A DNA stretch of 64,000 nt, taken from the NCBI RefSeq assembly GCF_900101875.1, contig NZ_FNAI01000006.1, positions 248,001 to 312,000 on the forward strand, written 5' to 3'. Of the stretch, positions 26,816 through 35,374 are shown in pieces (within the stretch, counting starts at the first letter, position 1; every line of letters begins with the position of its first letter). Both the position numbers and the translations under genes were made by a program. This stretch comes from Mucilaginibacter pineti (lineage in GTDB: Bacteria; Bacteroidota; Bacteroidia; Sphingobacteriales; Sphingobacteriaceae). A model generated the notes under the pieces. It had not been told where the DNA came from and made no database searches. It was given only the letters and a program-made list of their open reading frames with translations.

Positions 26816-27139
26816 ATGAAAAAATATCCTTTAGTACTGCCATGCGCTATTTGTGCATTGATCTTGTTTGCTTTTGCATGTACCACCAGCCAACCCAATA
26901 AAAAACTGGAAGGTAAATGGACATCAAAAGATGGTGAAACTAAACTGGTTATTACCGATAAGAAATTTACTACCGATGACGGGCAGCCGGTTACTGAGGA
27001 TTATTTTGTGAATAAGGATACCATTTGTACATCGTACGAAGGCAGCAGGCCATATACCAAGTTTGTGATAAAAGCGCTTGATGAGCACAAGCTCACGCTT
27101 TTATATCCTGATTCGGATGTAGTGGAATTTGCCCGATAA
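26816..27139 (+). CDS. Small lipoprotein of unknown function
   Basis: Protein of 107 residues with a lipoprotein signal: hydrophobic ILFAFAC with the lipobox Cys near residue 22. The mature part begins TTSQPNKKLEGKWTSKDGETKL and has a lipocalin-like or small beta-barrel look (KLEGKW, KFVIKALDEHKLTLLY), as in many short Bacteroidota lipoproteins. Function unknown. A strong hairpin follows at 27140-27180. Confidence 0.78.
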   Translation: MKKYPLVLPCAICALILFAFACTTSQPNKKLEGKWTSKDGETKLVITDKKFTTDDGQPVTEDYFVNKDTICTSYEGSRPYTKFVIKALDEHKLTLLYPDSDVVEFAR

Positions 27140-27180
27140 AACAAAAGCCTTCACTGCTGGCGGCAGATGAAGGCTTTGTT
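27140..27180. terminator. Terminator hairpin between convergent genes
   Basis: AACAAAAGCCTTCACTGC pairs with GCAGATGAAGGCTTTGTT, with one or two bulges and a 5-base loop. On the minus strand it is followed by a T-rich run (TTTTGTTTTATC), so it probably ends the helicase transcript and may also stop the plus-strand lipoprotein transcript. Confidence 0.65.
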
Positions 27181-27235
27181 AACAAAACTAAACTAAAACT
27201 AATGCTTCTTACCAAGGAAGCGCATGAAAACTATC

Positions 27236-27328
27236 TTTTAGTAACGAGTATTTAGTATCAGGTACCAAGATTGATTTAGCTGTGTTGCTATTGTCTTGCT
27301 ACTTGATACTAAAACTTGCTACTTTATT
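27236..27328. repeat. Inverted word-repeat hairpin (TTTAGTATCA words)
   Basis: Left arm (about 27240-27270) has GAGTATTTAGTATCAGGTAC and CAAGAT. The right arm (about 27294-27324) inverts it over about 31 bases with roughly seven mismatches (CTTGCTACTTGATACTAAAA). It directly follows the helicase stop codon. Its TTAGTATCAAG word is shared with 2905-2999. Confidence 0.75.
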
Positions 27329-29177
27329 AGAATCTTCTTCTACGTTCGGGACGTTCTTCGCGGGGTTTTCCGGAGAAATCACGGAAACCACCGCTACGAC
27401 GGTCGCCACCAGAACTATTTCTGTCGCCACCACGGTAACCACCGCCACCTTCACGGCGTTCGCCGCCACGGTAACCGCCGCCGCCTTCACGACGATCGCC
27501 ACCACGACTGCCACCACCTTCACGACGATCGCTGGTACCCTCGCCAGATACTTCTATCCTTACAGGACGACCTTTAAATTCGGCACCTGCAAAACCTGCA
27601 GATACTTTTTCAACGTCTTCGTTTGGTACTTCAAAGAAAGAGTAAACACCCTTAACATCTATTTTACCAACGGTGCGGCCGCTAATTTTTGATTGGTTGC
27701 AAATGTAACCTAACAAATCGCCACGGTTAAACTCATCAACAGAACCTAAGTTTATAAATAAACGGGTATAAGCCGATGGACCGCTTGGGGCACCACGTTC
27801 GCCACGCTCACCACGGTCATCAAACCTGTCACGTGAACGACCTTCTTCAACATTTGCGTTAAGATCTGGTGCGTTTTTGTAGTAATCAAGGAAACGGTTA
27901 AATTCAATTGAAGCAAAACGTTTAATGAAATCCTCTTTGCTAAAATCTTTAAATTCTTCAAGAATGCGTGGCAGGTATTGCTCAATTTGCTCTTCGTTAA
28001 CCTGTACATTATGTACTTTGTGAACAATAGAGAATAATTGTTTTTCGCAAACATCAAAACCCGTAGGAATTTCGGCTTTAACAAACTTTTTACCTATAAC
28101 GCGTTCAATCTGGCGTATTTTGCCTAATTCCTTAGCGTTAACAATAGCTATTGATACACCTGTTTTACCGGCACGGGCTGTACGGCCGCTACGGTGGGTG
28201 TAATTTTCAACTTCGTCTGGCAGACTGTAGTTAATAACGTGTGTTACATCATTAACATCAATACCACGTGCAGCAACGTCTGTAGCAATTAACAGCTGCA
28301 GGTTACGCTCGCGGTAACGTTTCATTACCTTGTCGCGTTGTTGCTGTGACAAATCGCCGTGTAAAGAATCGGCATTGTAACCGTCTTTTATAAGGGCTTC
28401 TGCAATATCCTGTGTTTCAATTTTGGTACGGCAAAATACAATACCAAAAATATCGGGGTTAAAATCAACAATGCGTTTAAAAGCAGCATACTTATCACGG
28501 GCACGTACTATATAGTACTCGTGCTCAATGTTAACATTACCTGTGTTTTTTTCGCCCATGGTAAGTTCAAACGGGTTATCCATGTACTTTTTCGCTATAC
28601 GGCGAACTTCAGCAGGCATGGTAGCCGAGAATAACCATGTTTTTTTCTCATCGGGCGTGGTAGATAGGATATTATCAATGTCTTCCTGAAAGCCCATATT
28701 GAGCATTTCATCAGCTTCATCCAATACTACATATTTTACCTTCGAGAAATCAATAGCCTTACGGTTAATGATATCAAGCATACGACCTGGCGTTGCAACT
28801 ACGATTTGTACGCCGCGTTTGATCTGGCGTAACTGATCCATAATGCTTGCTCCTCCATAAACGGCAACAACGTGTACGTTGTCCATTTTTTTGGAGTAAT
28901 TTTTAATGTCGTTTGTAATTTGTAAGCAAAGCTCACGTGTTGGGCATAAAATAAGTGCCTGTGGATGATTTTGTTCAAAATCCAATAGCTCTAATAATGG
29001 CAAGCCAAAGGCAGCAGTTTTACCGGTCCCGGTTTGGGCTAATCCGACAAAATCGTTGCTGCCTGTTAACAATACCGGAATTGACTGTTCCTGGATTGGC
29101 GTTGGGTTTTCAAACCCTAACTCAGAGATGGCATTAACAATATCATGACGGATTCCCAGATTAATAAATGGGTTCAT
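27327..29177 (-). CDS. DEAD-box RNA helicase with RGG tail
   Basis: ATP-dependent RNA helicase of 616 residues, probably in ribosome assembly or cold adaptation (CsdA/DbpA-like). Motifs: FENPTPIQEQSIPVL near residue 22 (Q motif), AQTGTGKTAAFGLP near 45 (motif I), VLDEADEML near 152 (DEAD), FSATMP near 183, and HRSGRTARAGKTG near 330. A DbpA-type RNA-binding domain lies around residues 460-535. The tail (about 540-616) is a run of RGG/RREGGG repeats that should bind RNA nonspecifically. The long spacer upstream (29178-29397) could hold a regulated leader. Confidence 0.95.
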   Translation of the reverse strand: MNPFINLGIRHDIVNAISELGFENPTPIQEQSIPVLLTGSNDFVGLAQTGTGKTAAFGLPLLELLDFEQNHPQALILCPTRELCLQITNDIKNYSKKMDNVHVVAVYGGASIMDQLRQIKRGVQIVVATPGRMLDIINRKAIDFSKVKYVVLDEADEMLNMGFQEDIDNILSTTPDEKKTWLFSATMPAEVRRIAKKYMDNPFELTMGEKNTGNVNIEHEYYIVRARDKYAAFKRIVDFNPDIFGIVFCRTKIETQDIAEALIKDGYNADSLHGDLSQQQRDKVMKRYRERNLQLLIATDVAARGIDVNDVTHVINYSLPDEVENYTHRSGRTARAGKTGVSIAIVNAKELGKIRQIERVIGKKFVKAEIPTGFDVCEKQLFSIVHKVHNVQVNEEQIEQYLPRILEEFKDFSKEDFIKRFASIEFNRFLDYYKNAPDLNANVEEGRSRDRFDDRGERGERGAPSGPSAYTRLFINLGSVDEFNRGDLLGYICNQSKISGRTVGKIDVKGVYSFFEVPNEDVEKVSAGFAGAEFKGRPVRIEVSGEGTSDRREGGGSRGGDRREGGGGYRGGERREGGGGYRGGDRNSSGGDRRSGGFRDFSGKPREERPERRRRF

Positions 29178-29397
29178 GAATTAAAATAACGAATTTGGCA
29201 ACATCGCCAAATCGGGCGCAAAGATAGGAATTATATTTGGCAAAAGCAATGCCTTCGGCAGATTATTTTAAACAGTCAACCTTTTGAAAATTTGATAGTT
29301 ACGTAAACAGCAGCAACCCGGCCGTTAACCTATTTGAAATTCGCTTTGGAGGTCAGTTTTTTTTATGTAGGTTTAAAGCCATAAAATCGTAACAGAA

Positions 29398-30186
29398 ATG
29401 AATGATCTTGAAATATATTTTAAGAATAATACAGAACGGGTAATATATAAATGGGCTCATTATTTTGATGTTTATGAAAGGCATTTTGCCAAATACCGCG
29501 GCAAAGAAATAGTGATCCTGGAAATAGGCACCCTGCATGGCGGCAGCCTGCAAATGTGGAAGAGCTACTTTGGCGATAAAGCTAAAATTTACGGCATAGA
29601 TATTAACCCAAACTGCAAAGCGGTTGAAGAAGAGAATATTAAGATCCTGATAGGTTCACAAACCGACCGTAATTTCCTGCAAACAGTAAAGCGGGAGATT
29701 CCCCCTATTGATATTTTAATTGACGATGGCGGCCATACCATGCTGCAGCAAATAATATCATACGAGGAGTTGTTTAGCCATGTAAAGCCTGATGGCGTTT
29801 ACCTGTGTGAAGATATCCATACCTCTTACTGGTTAAAATACGGCGGCGGCCATAAAAGGCAGGGCACCTTTATTGAGTACTCAAAAAACTTTATTGATCA
29901 GCTAAACGCTTATCACTCGGTTGAAAATTCATTAAAGGTTAATGATTTTACCCGGTCAGTAAACTCGCTGCATTATTATGATTCGATAGTAGTGATAGAG
30001 AAACGGCCAACTCCGCAGCCCACTTCTTCAAAAACAGGCACCATTACCACTCCATTTATGAACCTGGAAGCGCACGGCTTAGCCAAGGTTAAAAAGAACG
30101 CTAATTATCGCCTGAAACATATTTGGAATGTAACCACTGCATTTTTCAAACTTCCGTTTAAAAAGGGAAGCTTTGATTATTCATAG
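29398..30186 (+). CDS. Class I SAM-dependent methyltransferase (CmcI/MycE-like)
   Basis: Protein of 262 residues with a Rossmann-type SAM-binding core: VILEIGTLHGGSLQMWKSYF near residue 38, KIYGIDINPNC near 62 and IDILIDDGGHTMLQQIISYE near 100, then GVYLCEDIHTSYW near 138. The DDGGH segment is typical of CmcI/MycE/TylF-like small-molecule or sugar O-methyltransferases. Substrate unknown. It is a single gene followed by a strong terminator; the upstream gene is divergent. Confidence 0.85.
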   Translation: MNDLEIYFKNNTERVIYKWAHYFDVYERHFAKYRGKEIVILEIGTLHGGSLQMWKSYFGDKAKIYGIDINPNCKAVEEENIKILIGSQTDRNFLQTVKREIPPIDILIDDGGHTMLQQIISYEELFSHVKPDGVYLCEDIHTSYWLKYGGGHKRQGTFIEYSKNFIDQLNAYHSVENSLKVNDFTRSVNSLHYYDSIVVIEKRPTPQPTSSKTGTITTPFMNLEAHGLAKVKKNANYRLKHIWNVTTAFFKLPFKKGSFDYS

Positions 30187-30203
30187 GCAATTTATATTTA
30201 CAG

Positions 30204-30245
30204 AAAAGCCCATCTCAGCATATTTGAGATGGGCTTTTTTATTTT
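30204..30245 (+). terminator. Rho-independent terminator of the methyltransferase gene
   Basis: AAAAGCCCATCTCA pairs with TGAGATGGGCTTTT around a short loop (GCATATT), followed by TTATTTTC. It lies 17 bases after the stop codon at 30186. Confidence 0.88.
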
Positions 30246-30318
30246 CAGTGAATTTTCACCGGCATATGCAACTGAAATTTATAATTTTTATATTTAAGGC
30301 ATTAATTATTAACCCATT

Positions 30319-31191
30319 ATGAAAAACCTTAAAACCACTTTCGCAATTATACTTTTTACATTCTTCGCCAGCTTTTGCAACGCGCAGCAATTACCAGATA
30401 AGGATACCACCAAATACGGCCATAACCCAGCCGTGGGTAAATATGCAGATATAAGAGGATTTAAGATGTACTACGAGGTTTATGGCAAGGGTCAGCCATT
30501 GCTTATCATCCATGGCAACGGCGGCTCCATCAATAACTTCAGGTACCAGATCCCTTATTTTGCTAAAAACTACCAGGTGATACTTGCCGATAGCCGCGCC
30601 CAGGGAAAATCGGCAGACGATAAAGACTCCTTAAGTTATGAAATGATGACCGACGATCTGAATGCCCTGCTGGATAACCTTAAGCTGAAAGACGTTAATG
30701 TGATTGGATGGAGCGACGGCGGCATTGAAGGCTTACTGCTGGCCATTAACCACCCGGATAAGGTGAAAAAACTGGCCGTAACCGGCGCTAATCTTTGGCC
30801 CGATACCAGCGCGGTTGATGAGTTTGTGTATAACTATGCTTTTAAGATGAACCAGGTTGCTGCCGATACCATGAAAAAGATAAAAAACCCCACAGCCGAA
30901 ATGAAAAACCAGGTAAAGCTTTTACACCTGCTAACCTACGAACCGCATATTAAGCTGGAAGCATTAAAGAAAATAACCTGCCCAACATTGGTAATTGGCG
31001 GCGATCATGATGTGCTGCGTACCAAACATACCATGCTTATTGCAGATAATATAGCAAACGCTTATTTATGGATCTTGCCAAATTCCGGCCACTCCACCCC
31101 AATCTTTTACAGGGACATATTTAACCAGGTGGTCGGCGATTTTTTGAGCAAGCCTTATCGTAAAATTGAGAAATTTGGCAGGTTTGAGTAA
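30319..31191 (+). CDS. Exported alpha/beta hydrolase
   Basis: Protein of 290 residues with a signal peptide (KTTFAIILFTFFASFCNAQ). Fold motifs: IIHGNGGSINNFRYQIPYF near residue 63 (oxyanion-hole region), IGWSDGGIEGL near 135 (nucleophile elbow, Ser), LVIGGDHDVLRT near 230 (acidic residue) and PNSGHSTP near 254 (catalytic His). Complete Ser-Asp-His triad. Probably a periplasmic esterase or peptidase-like hydrolase; substrate unknown. Confidence 0.87.
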   Translation: MKNLKTTFAIILFTFFASFCNAQQLPDKDTTKYGHNPAVGKYADIRGFKMYYEVYGKGQPLLIIHGNGGSINNFRYQIPYFAKNYQVILADSRAQGKSADDKDSLSYEMMTDDLNALLDNLKLKDVNVIGWSDGGIEGLLLAINHPDKVKKLAVTGANLWPDTSAVDEFVYNYAFKMNQVAADTMKKIKNPTAEMKNQVKLLHLLTYEPHIKLEALKKITCPTLVIGGDHDVLRTKHTMLIADNIANAYLWILPNSGHSTPIFYRDIFNQVVGDFLSKPYRKIEKFGRFE

Positions 31192-31250
31192 TTCGTTGAA
31201 TGGTTGATTAGTGGAGTGGTTCTAAGCAATCGTCCAGTTCCTTATATCCA

Positions 31251-31721
31251 CTACCGCAATCTATCCGCAGATTTTATCAGCTTCTCATCTCTTTGGATGC
31301 TTTTTGTTGCCAGGATAAGCAGCACTATACTTAACGAGGTAAGAAACAACCCTATGCCCATTGTTTTGGTATCAAGCTGCACGCTATCGCCAACGGCATT
31401 TTTTACGGTTTGCGCCATCCAATAGCTATAACCAATTAATACCAGTATGCAGCTGTAGCAAAGGGCCACCTGCTGTTTACGGTTTTTAAATAAAAATATA
31501 ATAACCAACGGAATTACTGCCACAACGCCTGTAATGGCTGTAAGTGCTGTAAAAGATGTGGTGTGTTGTTGTATGCCGTTAACATCCTGGTAAATACCAG
31601 TAACCATAATACTCGATGGTTTATCGGCTATATAAACGTTGTGGGCCAGCGGAAAAAAGAAAAGGGCAAACAGCACCAAACCGGCAAACAATAAATAGAC
31701 GCTTTGAATTCGTTGTAACAT
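31251..31721 (-). CDS. DUF4293 family membrane protein
   Basis: Membrane protein of 156 residues starting at MLQRIQSVYLLFAGLVLFAL; seven extra codons upstream are possible but add nothing. Four hydrophobic segments are visible (about residues 7-30, 60-80, 87-108, 120-145). MLQRIQSVYLL at the N-terminus is the hallmark of DUF4293, a Bacteroidota family of unknown function. It stands alone between two plus-strand genes. Confidence 0.85.
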   Translation of the reverse strand: MLQRIQSVYLLFAGLVLFALFFFPLAHNVYIADKPSSIMVTGIYQDVNGIQQHTTSFTALTAITGVVAVIPLVIIFLFKNRKQQVALCYSCILVLIGYSYWMAQTVKNAVGDSVQLDTKTMGIGLFLTSLSIVLLILATKSIQRDEKLIKSADRLR

Positions 31722-31852
31722 AACATTAAAATTATGGGGCAAATATAATTGTTTTACGTATTGCCTGCTGTCATTTTATTAGCGCTGCAATTTGCTTTTT
31801 ATGATAATTAATACCGTATCTTTAAATTTAGTTTCTGATTAGTAATTAATAT

Positions 31853-32383
31853 ATGGCCCTTACCCCCGTTAACTCACTATCACCCCAGGAGGTGAAGTTT
31901 GAGGATGCCCACCTGAAAAAAATATTTCTGGAACATTTAAACAGCATTTATTGCGGCAAACAGCACCTTATTCATTTTTTTGATGAGATAAGATCGCTTG
32001 CCACGCTTAAATTTTTAAAAAACGCCATACAGGATTGTGCCGATGACGCCAAAAGTCAACTGGAGCACATGGATGGTATTTTTGCAGCTATAAACGAAGA
32101 TCAATCAAAGATTAGCGTATTGGGAATGAAAGCCATGACGCTGGAGGCCTACCTATCTGCCATCAAAACTGGTAAAACCGCAATGGAGCGCGATGTGTTT
32201 ATCCTGTTTTATTTACAGTTGATTGAGGGCATTGAGGTTACTTATTTTAAAGTATTAAAGAACCTGGCCAAAGCTATTGGCTACAGCAACACTTTTTTAG
32301 ACAAACCCTTTAACCAAGCCGTTGAAGACAGGATAATGTTTGAATCTATCTACAAAGAATATATTAGTGAGCCGGCTGAATAA
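31853..32383 (+). CDS. DUF892 ferritin-like protein (YciE/YciF type)
   Basis: Protein of 176 residues, mostly helical. LKKIFLEHLNSIYCGKQHLI near residue 21 and a second helix with CADDAKSQLEHMDGIFAAI near 62 match the DUF892 ferritin-like pattern, with Glu and His residues that could bind metal. Members are often stress-induced; the reaction is unknown. No signal peptide. Followed 57 bases downstream by truA, which appears to have its own promoter. Confidence 0.82.
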   Translation: MALTPVNSLSPQEVKFEDAHLKKIFLEHLNSIYCGKQHLIHFFDEIRSLATLKFLKNAIQDCADDAKSQLEHMDGIFAAINEDQSKISVLGMKAMTLEAYLSAIKTGKTAMERDVFILFYLQLIEGIEVTYFKVLKNLAKAIGYSNTFLDKPFNQAVEDRIMFESIYKEYISEPAE

Positions 32384-32427
32384 ACCAAGAATGACCAAAT
32401 AATGAATACCCATCCCCGGCATATTAT

Positions 32428-32435
32428 TAACTTTG
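32428..32435 (+). promoter_or_regulatory. Putative -7 promoter element of truA
   Basis: TAACTTTG matches the Bacteroidota -7 consensus TAnnTTTG exactly. It ends 4 bases before the GTG start of truA, so the transcript would begin at or very near the start codon. I see no clear -33 TTG at the expected distance, which lowers confidence. Confidence 0.4.
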
Positions 32436-32439
32436 CCGT

Positions 32440-33276
32440 GTGAGTACCAAACAGCGCTATTTTATTGAACTTGCTTATGATGGCGGCAGCTATCATGGCT
32501 GGCAAATACAGCCTAACGCGGTAAGTGTGCAGGAGGTATTGAATAAAGCCCTGGCAACTATTTTACGCCAGCCTATTGAAACCATCGGCTGTGGACGTAC
32601 TGATACCGGCGTTCATGCAAAGGAGTTTTTCGCGCATTTTGATTTGGAGGTTGATAGCAATGTGGTCGATAGTCCATTGTTTATAGACCATAGTAATGCA
32701 GGTAAAACTGAAACACCAACTATGGACCATCATCCATCGCCAATCAACCAAAAACTAAGAAGCCTCAACGCCCTGCTACCTTATGATATTGCCATAAAAA
32801 ATATATTTCCGGTTAATGAGGATGCACATGCCCGGTTTGATGCCACCTTACGCTCATACCAATACCACATAAATTTTAATAAAGACCCTTTTTTAAGAGG
32901 ATACTCATGGCTGGTGCGTAATGTACCTGATCTGGAAGTGATGAACCAGGCGGCAACCATAATCATGGAATACACGGATTTTAGTTGTTTCAGCAAATCT
33001 AACACGCAGGTAAAGACCAATAATTGCAAAATAACCCGTGCCGAATGGTTAAAAACCGAACAGGGCATGATATTCCATATATCTGCCGACAGGTTTTTAC
33101 GTAACATGGTACGCGCTATTGTGGGCACCCTCATGATGGTAGGCAAACACGAAATGCCACCCGAGGCCGTACGCGAAATCATCGAAAGCAAGAACCGCTC
33201 AAATGCCGGCATGAGTGTGCCTGCATGCGGCTTGTATTTAACGGAAGTAAAATATCCTTTTGGAAATAAATTCTAA
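32440..33276 (+). CDS. truA: tRNA pseudouridine(38-40) synthase TruA
   Basis: Converts uridines 38-40 in the anticodon stem-loop to pseudouridine. The 278-residue protein has FIELAYDGGSYHGWQ near residue 8 and the catalytic signature GCGRTDTGVHAKEF near residue 51 with the active-site Asp. FLRNMVRAIVGTL near 218 is another family motif. The start is GTG: an in-frame TAA lies 10 bases upstream and no ATG precedes the conserved region. Residues about 75-100 form a short insert relative to typical TruA. Confidence 0.95.
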   Translation: MSTKQRYFIELAYDGGSYHGWQIQPNAVSVQEVLNKALATILRQPIETIGCGRTDTGVHAKEFFAHFDLEVDSNVVDSPLFIDHSNAGKTETPTMDHHPSPINQKLRSLNALLPYDIAIKNIFPVNEDAHARFDATLRSYQYHINFNKDPFLRGYSWLVRNVPDLEVMNQAATIIMEYTDFSCFSKSNTQVKTNNCKITRAEWLKTEQGMIFHISADRFLRNMVRAIVGTLMMVGKHEMPPEAVREIIESKNRSNAGMSVPACGLYLTEVKYPFGNKF

Positions 33277-33452
33277 ACACTAAATTCTAAAATAAAAAGG
33301 ATTATGTATAAAACCCTAAATGCCTTTACCAAATATTGGCGTAGTTTGTGTTTCTTTATAAATGTTAATTTTAGAGTTTTTTAGATTTAGAGTTCTTTTA
33401 AGTTTAGAATTTTCTTTTTTAGAGTTTAGAATTTAGATATTAGAATTTTAAC
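33265..33452. repeat. Word repeats (TTTAGAATT) between truA and the ABC exporter
   Basis: The left side has AAATTCTAAACACTAAATTC then TAAAATAAAAAGG. The right side has six or more words of TTTAGAGTTT, TTTAGAATTT and TTAGAATTTTA form, inverse to the left. The truA stop codon lies inside the left arm. The middle (about 33300-33360) is unrelated sequence. No coding potential. Confidence 0.7.
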
Positions 33453-33457
33453 AAAAC

Positions 33458-35257
33458 ATGTCTGAAATCACTGGTAAAGCGCTTGATTGGAAACTGTTAA
33501 AGCGGGTAATGCACTACGTAAAGCCCTACAACAAAACCTTTGTTGTGGCAGCGTTTTTAACCATCTTTTTGGCGGTTAGTGCTTTGTTGCAGCCCATACT
33601 TATCCAGCGCACGCTTGATGTTGATATTTTGGGCGATAATTATAACGGTCTTGTTTTTATGGTGGGACTGATGATAGCACAGCTCATTGTTCAAACGATT
33701 GCGCAGTATTACCAAACTTATTTAACAAACGCGCTGGGCCAATCCGTTATCCGTGATCTGCGGATAGATATTTTCAATCACATTACCAGTCTGCGGCTTA
33801 AATATTTTGATCGTACGCCTATCGGGATGCTCATTACCCGCACCGTATCTGACCTGGAAACCATTGCCGATATCTTTTCTGAAGGGCTGATCTCCATCAT
33901 GGGCGATATGCTGCTGGTGCTGGCCGTTATTGGCTATATGCTGTATGAGGACTGGAAACTGGCCCTCATTACGCTTATCCCCATGCCTTTTCTTTTTGCA
34001 TCAACCTATGTATTTAAGGAAGCCATTAAATCATCTTTCCAGGAGGTACGTACGCAGGTGGCCCGGTTAAATACATTTTTGGCCGAGCATATTTCAGGTA
34101 TCAGCATTATCCAGTTATTTGCCCGCGAAGACCAGGAGATGCGCAAATTCAAGGATGTAAACCAGAAATACCGCGATGCCAACATCCGCTCCAACTGGTA
34201 TTACTCTATATTTTTCCCTGTAGTGGAAATTTTGTTTGCCATTTGTATGGGCCTGCTGGTTTGGTATGGCTGTAAACGCATGCTGTCTGATAATCAGCTG
34301 GCGGCGTTATCGGCCTCACACAAGGGCATTACACCGGGGGTAATTACAAGCTTTATTGTATTGCTCAATATGCTTTTCAGGCCGATCCGTCAGTTGGCCG
34401 ATAAATTCAATACCCTGCAAATGGGCATGGTTGGCGCCGACAGGATCTTTAAAGTTTTAGATACCGATGAAGTAGCTACCGACAACGGCACCCTAAAAAC
34501 CGGCCGCTTAAAAGGCGAGATTGAATTTGACAATGTTTGGTTTGCTTATAATGATGAGAACTGGGTGCTGAAAAACATCAGTTTCCACGTAAAACCCGGT
34601 GAAACACTGGCGCTTGTTGGTGCTACCGGCGCGGGCAAATCATCAACCATAAATATCCTTAACCGTTTTTATGAAATAGGCAAGGGCAGTGCTAAAGTTG
34701 ACGGGCACGATATCCGCGATTACGAGGTGGAGTTTTTGCGCTCGCAGATTGCTACCGTGATACAGGATGTATTTTTATTTACCGATACTATCGCCAACAA
34801 CATAAGCCTCAATAACCAGGCTATTACCCGCGAGCAAATTATTGCCGCCGCCAAAGACGTTGGCGCGCATGAATTTATTGAGCGTCTGCCCGGCGGATAT
34901 GATTATAATGTGATGGAACGCGGCGCTACACTTTCAGCAGGGCAATCGCAGCTTATTTCATTTATAAGGGCGCTGGTTTACAACCCCGCCATTTTAGTTT
35001 TGGACGAGGCCACGTCATCTGTTGATACCGAAACCGAAATCCTCATCCAGAATGCCATTAATAAGCTGATGCAGGGCCGCACGGCAATAGTGATAGCGCA
35101 CCGCCTATCTACCATACAAAACGCCGACAGGATCATTGTGCTTGACCATGGCGAGATCATGGAAAGCGGCACCCACCAGGAACTCCTTAAAATTGAGGAC
35201 GGCCACTATCGCAAACTTTACGACCTACAGTTTAATTCGGCAGGGATAGCGAGGTAG
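33458..35257 (+). CDS. ABC transporter, fused permease and ATPase (exporter type)
   Basis: Half-size ABC exporter of 599 residues that should work as a dimer. Residues 1-320 hold the membrane domain with six helices. The ATPase domain shows GATGAGKSS near residue 388 (Walker A), a Q-loop (VIQDVFLF) near 430, LSAGQSQL near 491 (signature, Ser-Ala-Gly-Gln rather than SGGQ), ILVLDEATSSVD near 512 (Walker B) and AHRLSTI near 546. Closest in layout to MsbA/multidrug-type exporters; cargo unknown. The word-repeat block upstream makes it a separate transcript. Confidence 0.93.
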   Translation: MSEITGKALDWKLLKRVMHYVKPYNKTFVVAAFLTIFLAVSALLQPILIQRTLDVDILGDNYNGLVFMVGLMIAQLIVQTIAQYYQTYLTNALGQSVIRDLRIDIFNHITSLRLKYFDRTPIGMLITRTVSDLETIADIFSEGLISIMGDMLLVLAVIGYMLYEDWKLALITLIPMPFLFASTYVFKEAIKSSFQEVRTQVARLNTFLAEHISGISIIQLFAREDQEMRKFKDVNQKYRDANIRSNWYYSIFFPVVEILFAICMGLLVWYGCKRMLSDNQLAALSASHKGITPGVITSFIVLLNMLFRPIRQLADKFNTLQMGMVGADRIFKVLDTDEVATDNGTLKTGRLKGEIEFDNVWFAYNDENWVLKNISFHVKPGETLALVGATGAGKSSTINILNRFYEIGKGSAKVDGHDIRDYEVEFLRSQIATVIQDVFLFTDTIANNISLNNQAITREQIIAAAKDVGAHEFIERLPGGYDYNVMERGATLSAGQSQLISFIRALVYNPAILVLDEATSSVDTETEILIQNAINKLMQGRTAIVIAHRLSTIQNADRIIVLDHGEIMESGTHQELLKIEDGHYRKLYDLQFNSAGIAR

Positions 35258-35286
35258 GGTTCCTTTAGTTCACAATTATGGTGGCT

Positions 35287-35350
35287 GTCATGCTGAGCCT
35301 GTCGAAGCAATGGTGGGCAGCGCGCCCCTTCGACAAGCTCAGGGTGAGAC
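35287..35350. repeat. REP-like hairpin, TGTCGAAG variant
   Basis: GTCATGCTGAGCCTGTCGAA on the left pairs with CTTCGACAAGCTCAGGGTGA on the right, about 20 bases with two or three mismatches, around a ~24-base loop. It differs from the GAAGAATCT-type copies at 5549 and 11419 but shares the GTCATnCTGAG start. It lies between convergent genes. Confidence 0.8.
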
Positions 35351-35374
35351 CTCATCTTGCAGACATTCTTCTAC

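Noticed and set aside
27282-27692. Long Thr/Ala-rich plus-strand frame (136 residues) over the helicase tail
   Set aside because: It is the antisense of the RGG repeat codons; simple codon repetition keeps this frame open. The minus-strand helicase explains the region.
27828-27842. Possible parS site (CACGTGAAC)
   Set aside because: Only the central CACGTG and one side match; it lies in a helicase coding region. No full palindromic parS consensus was found in the window.
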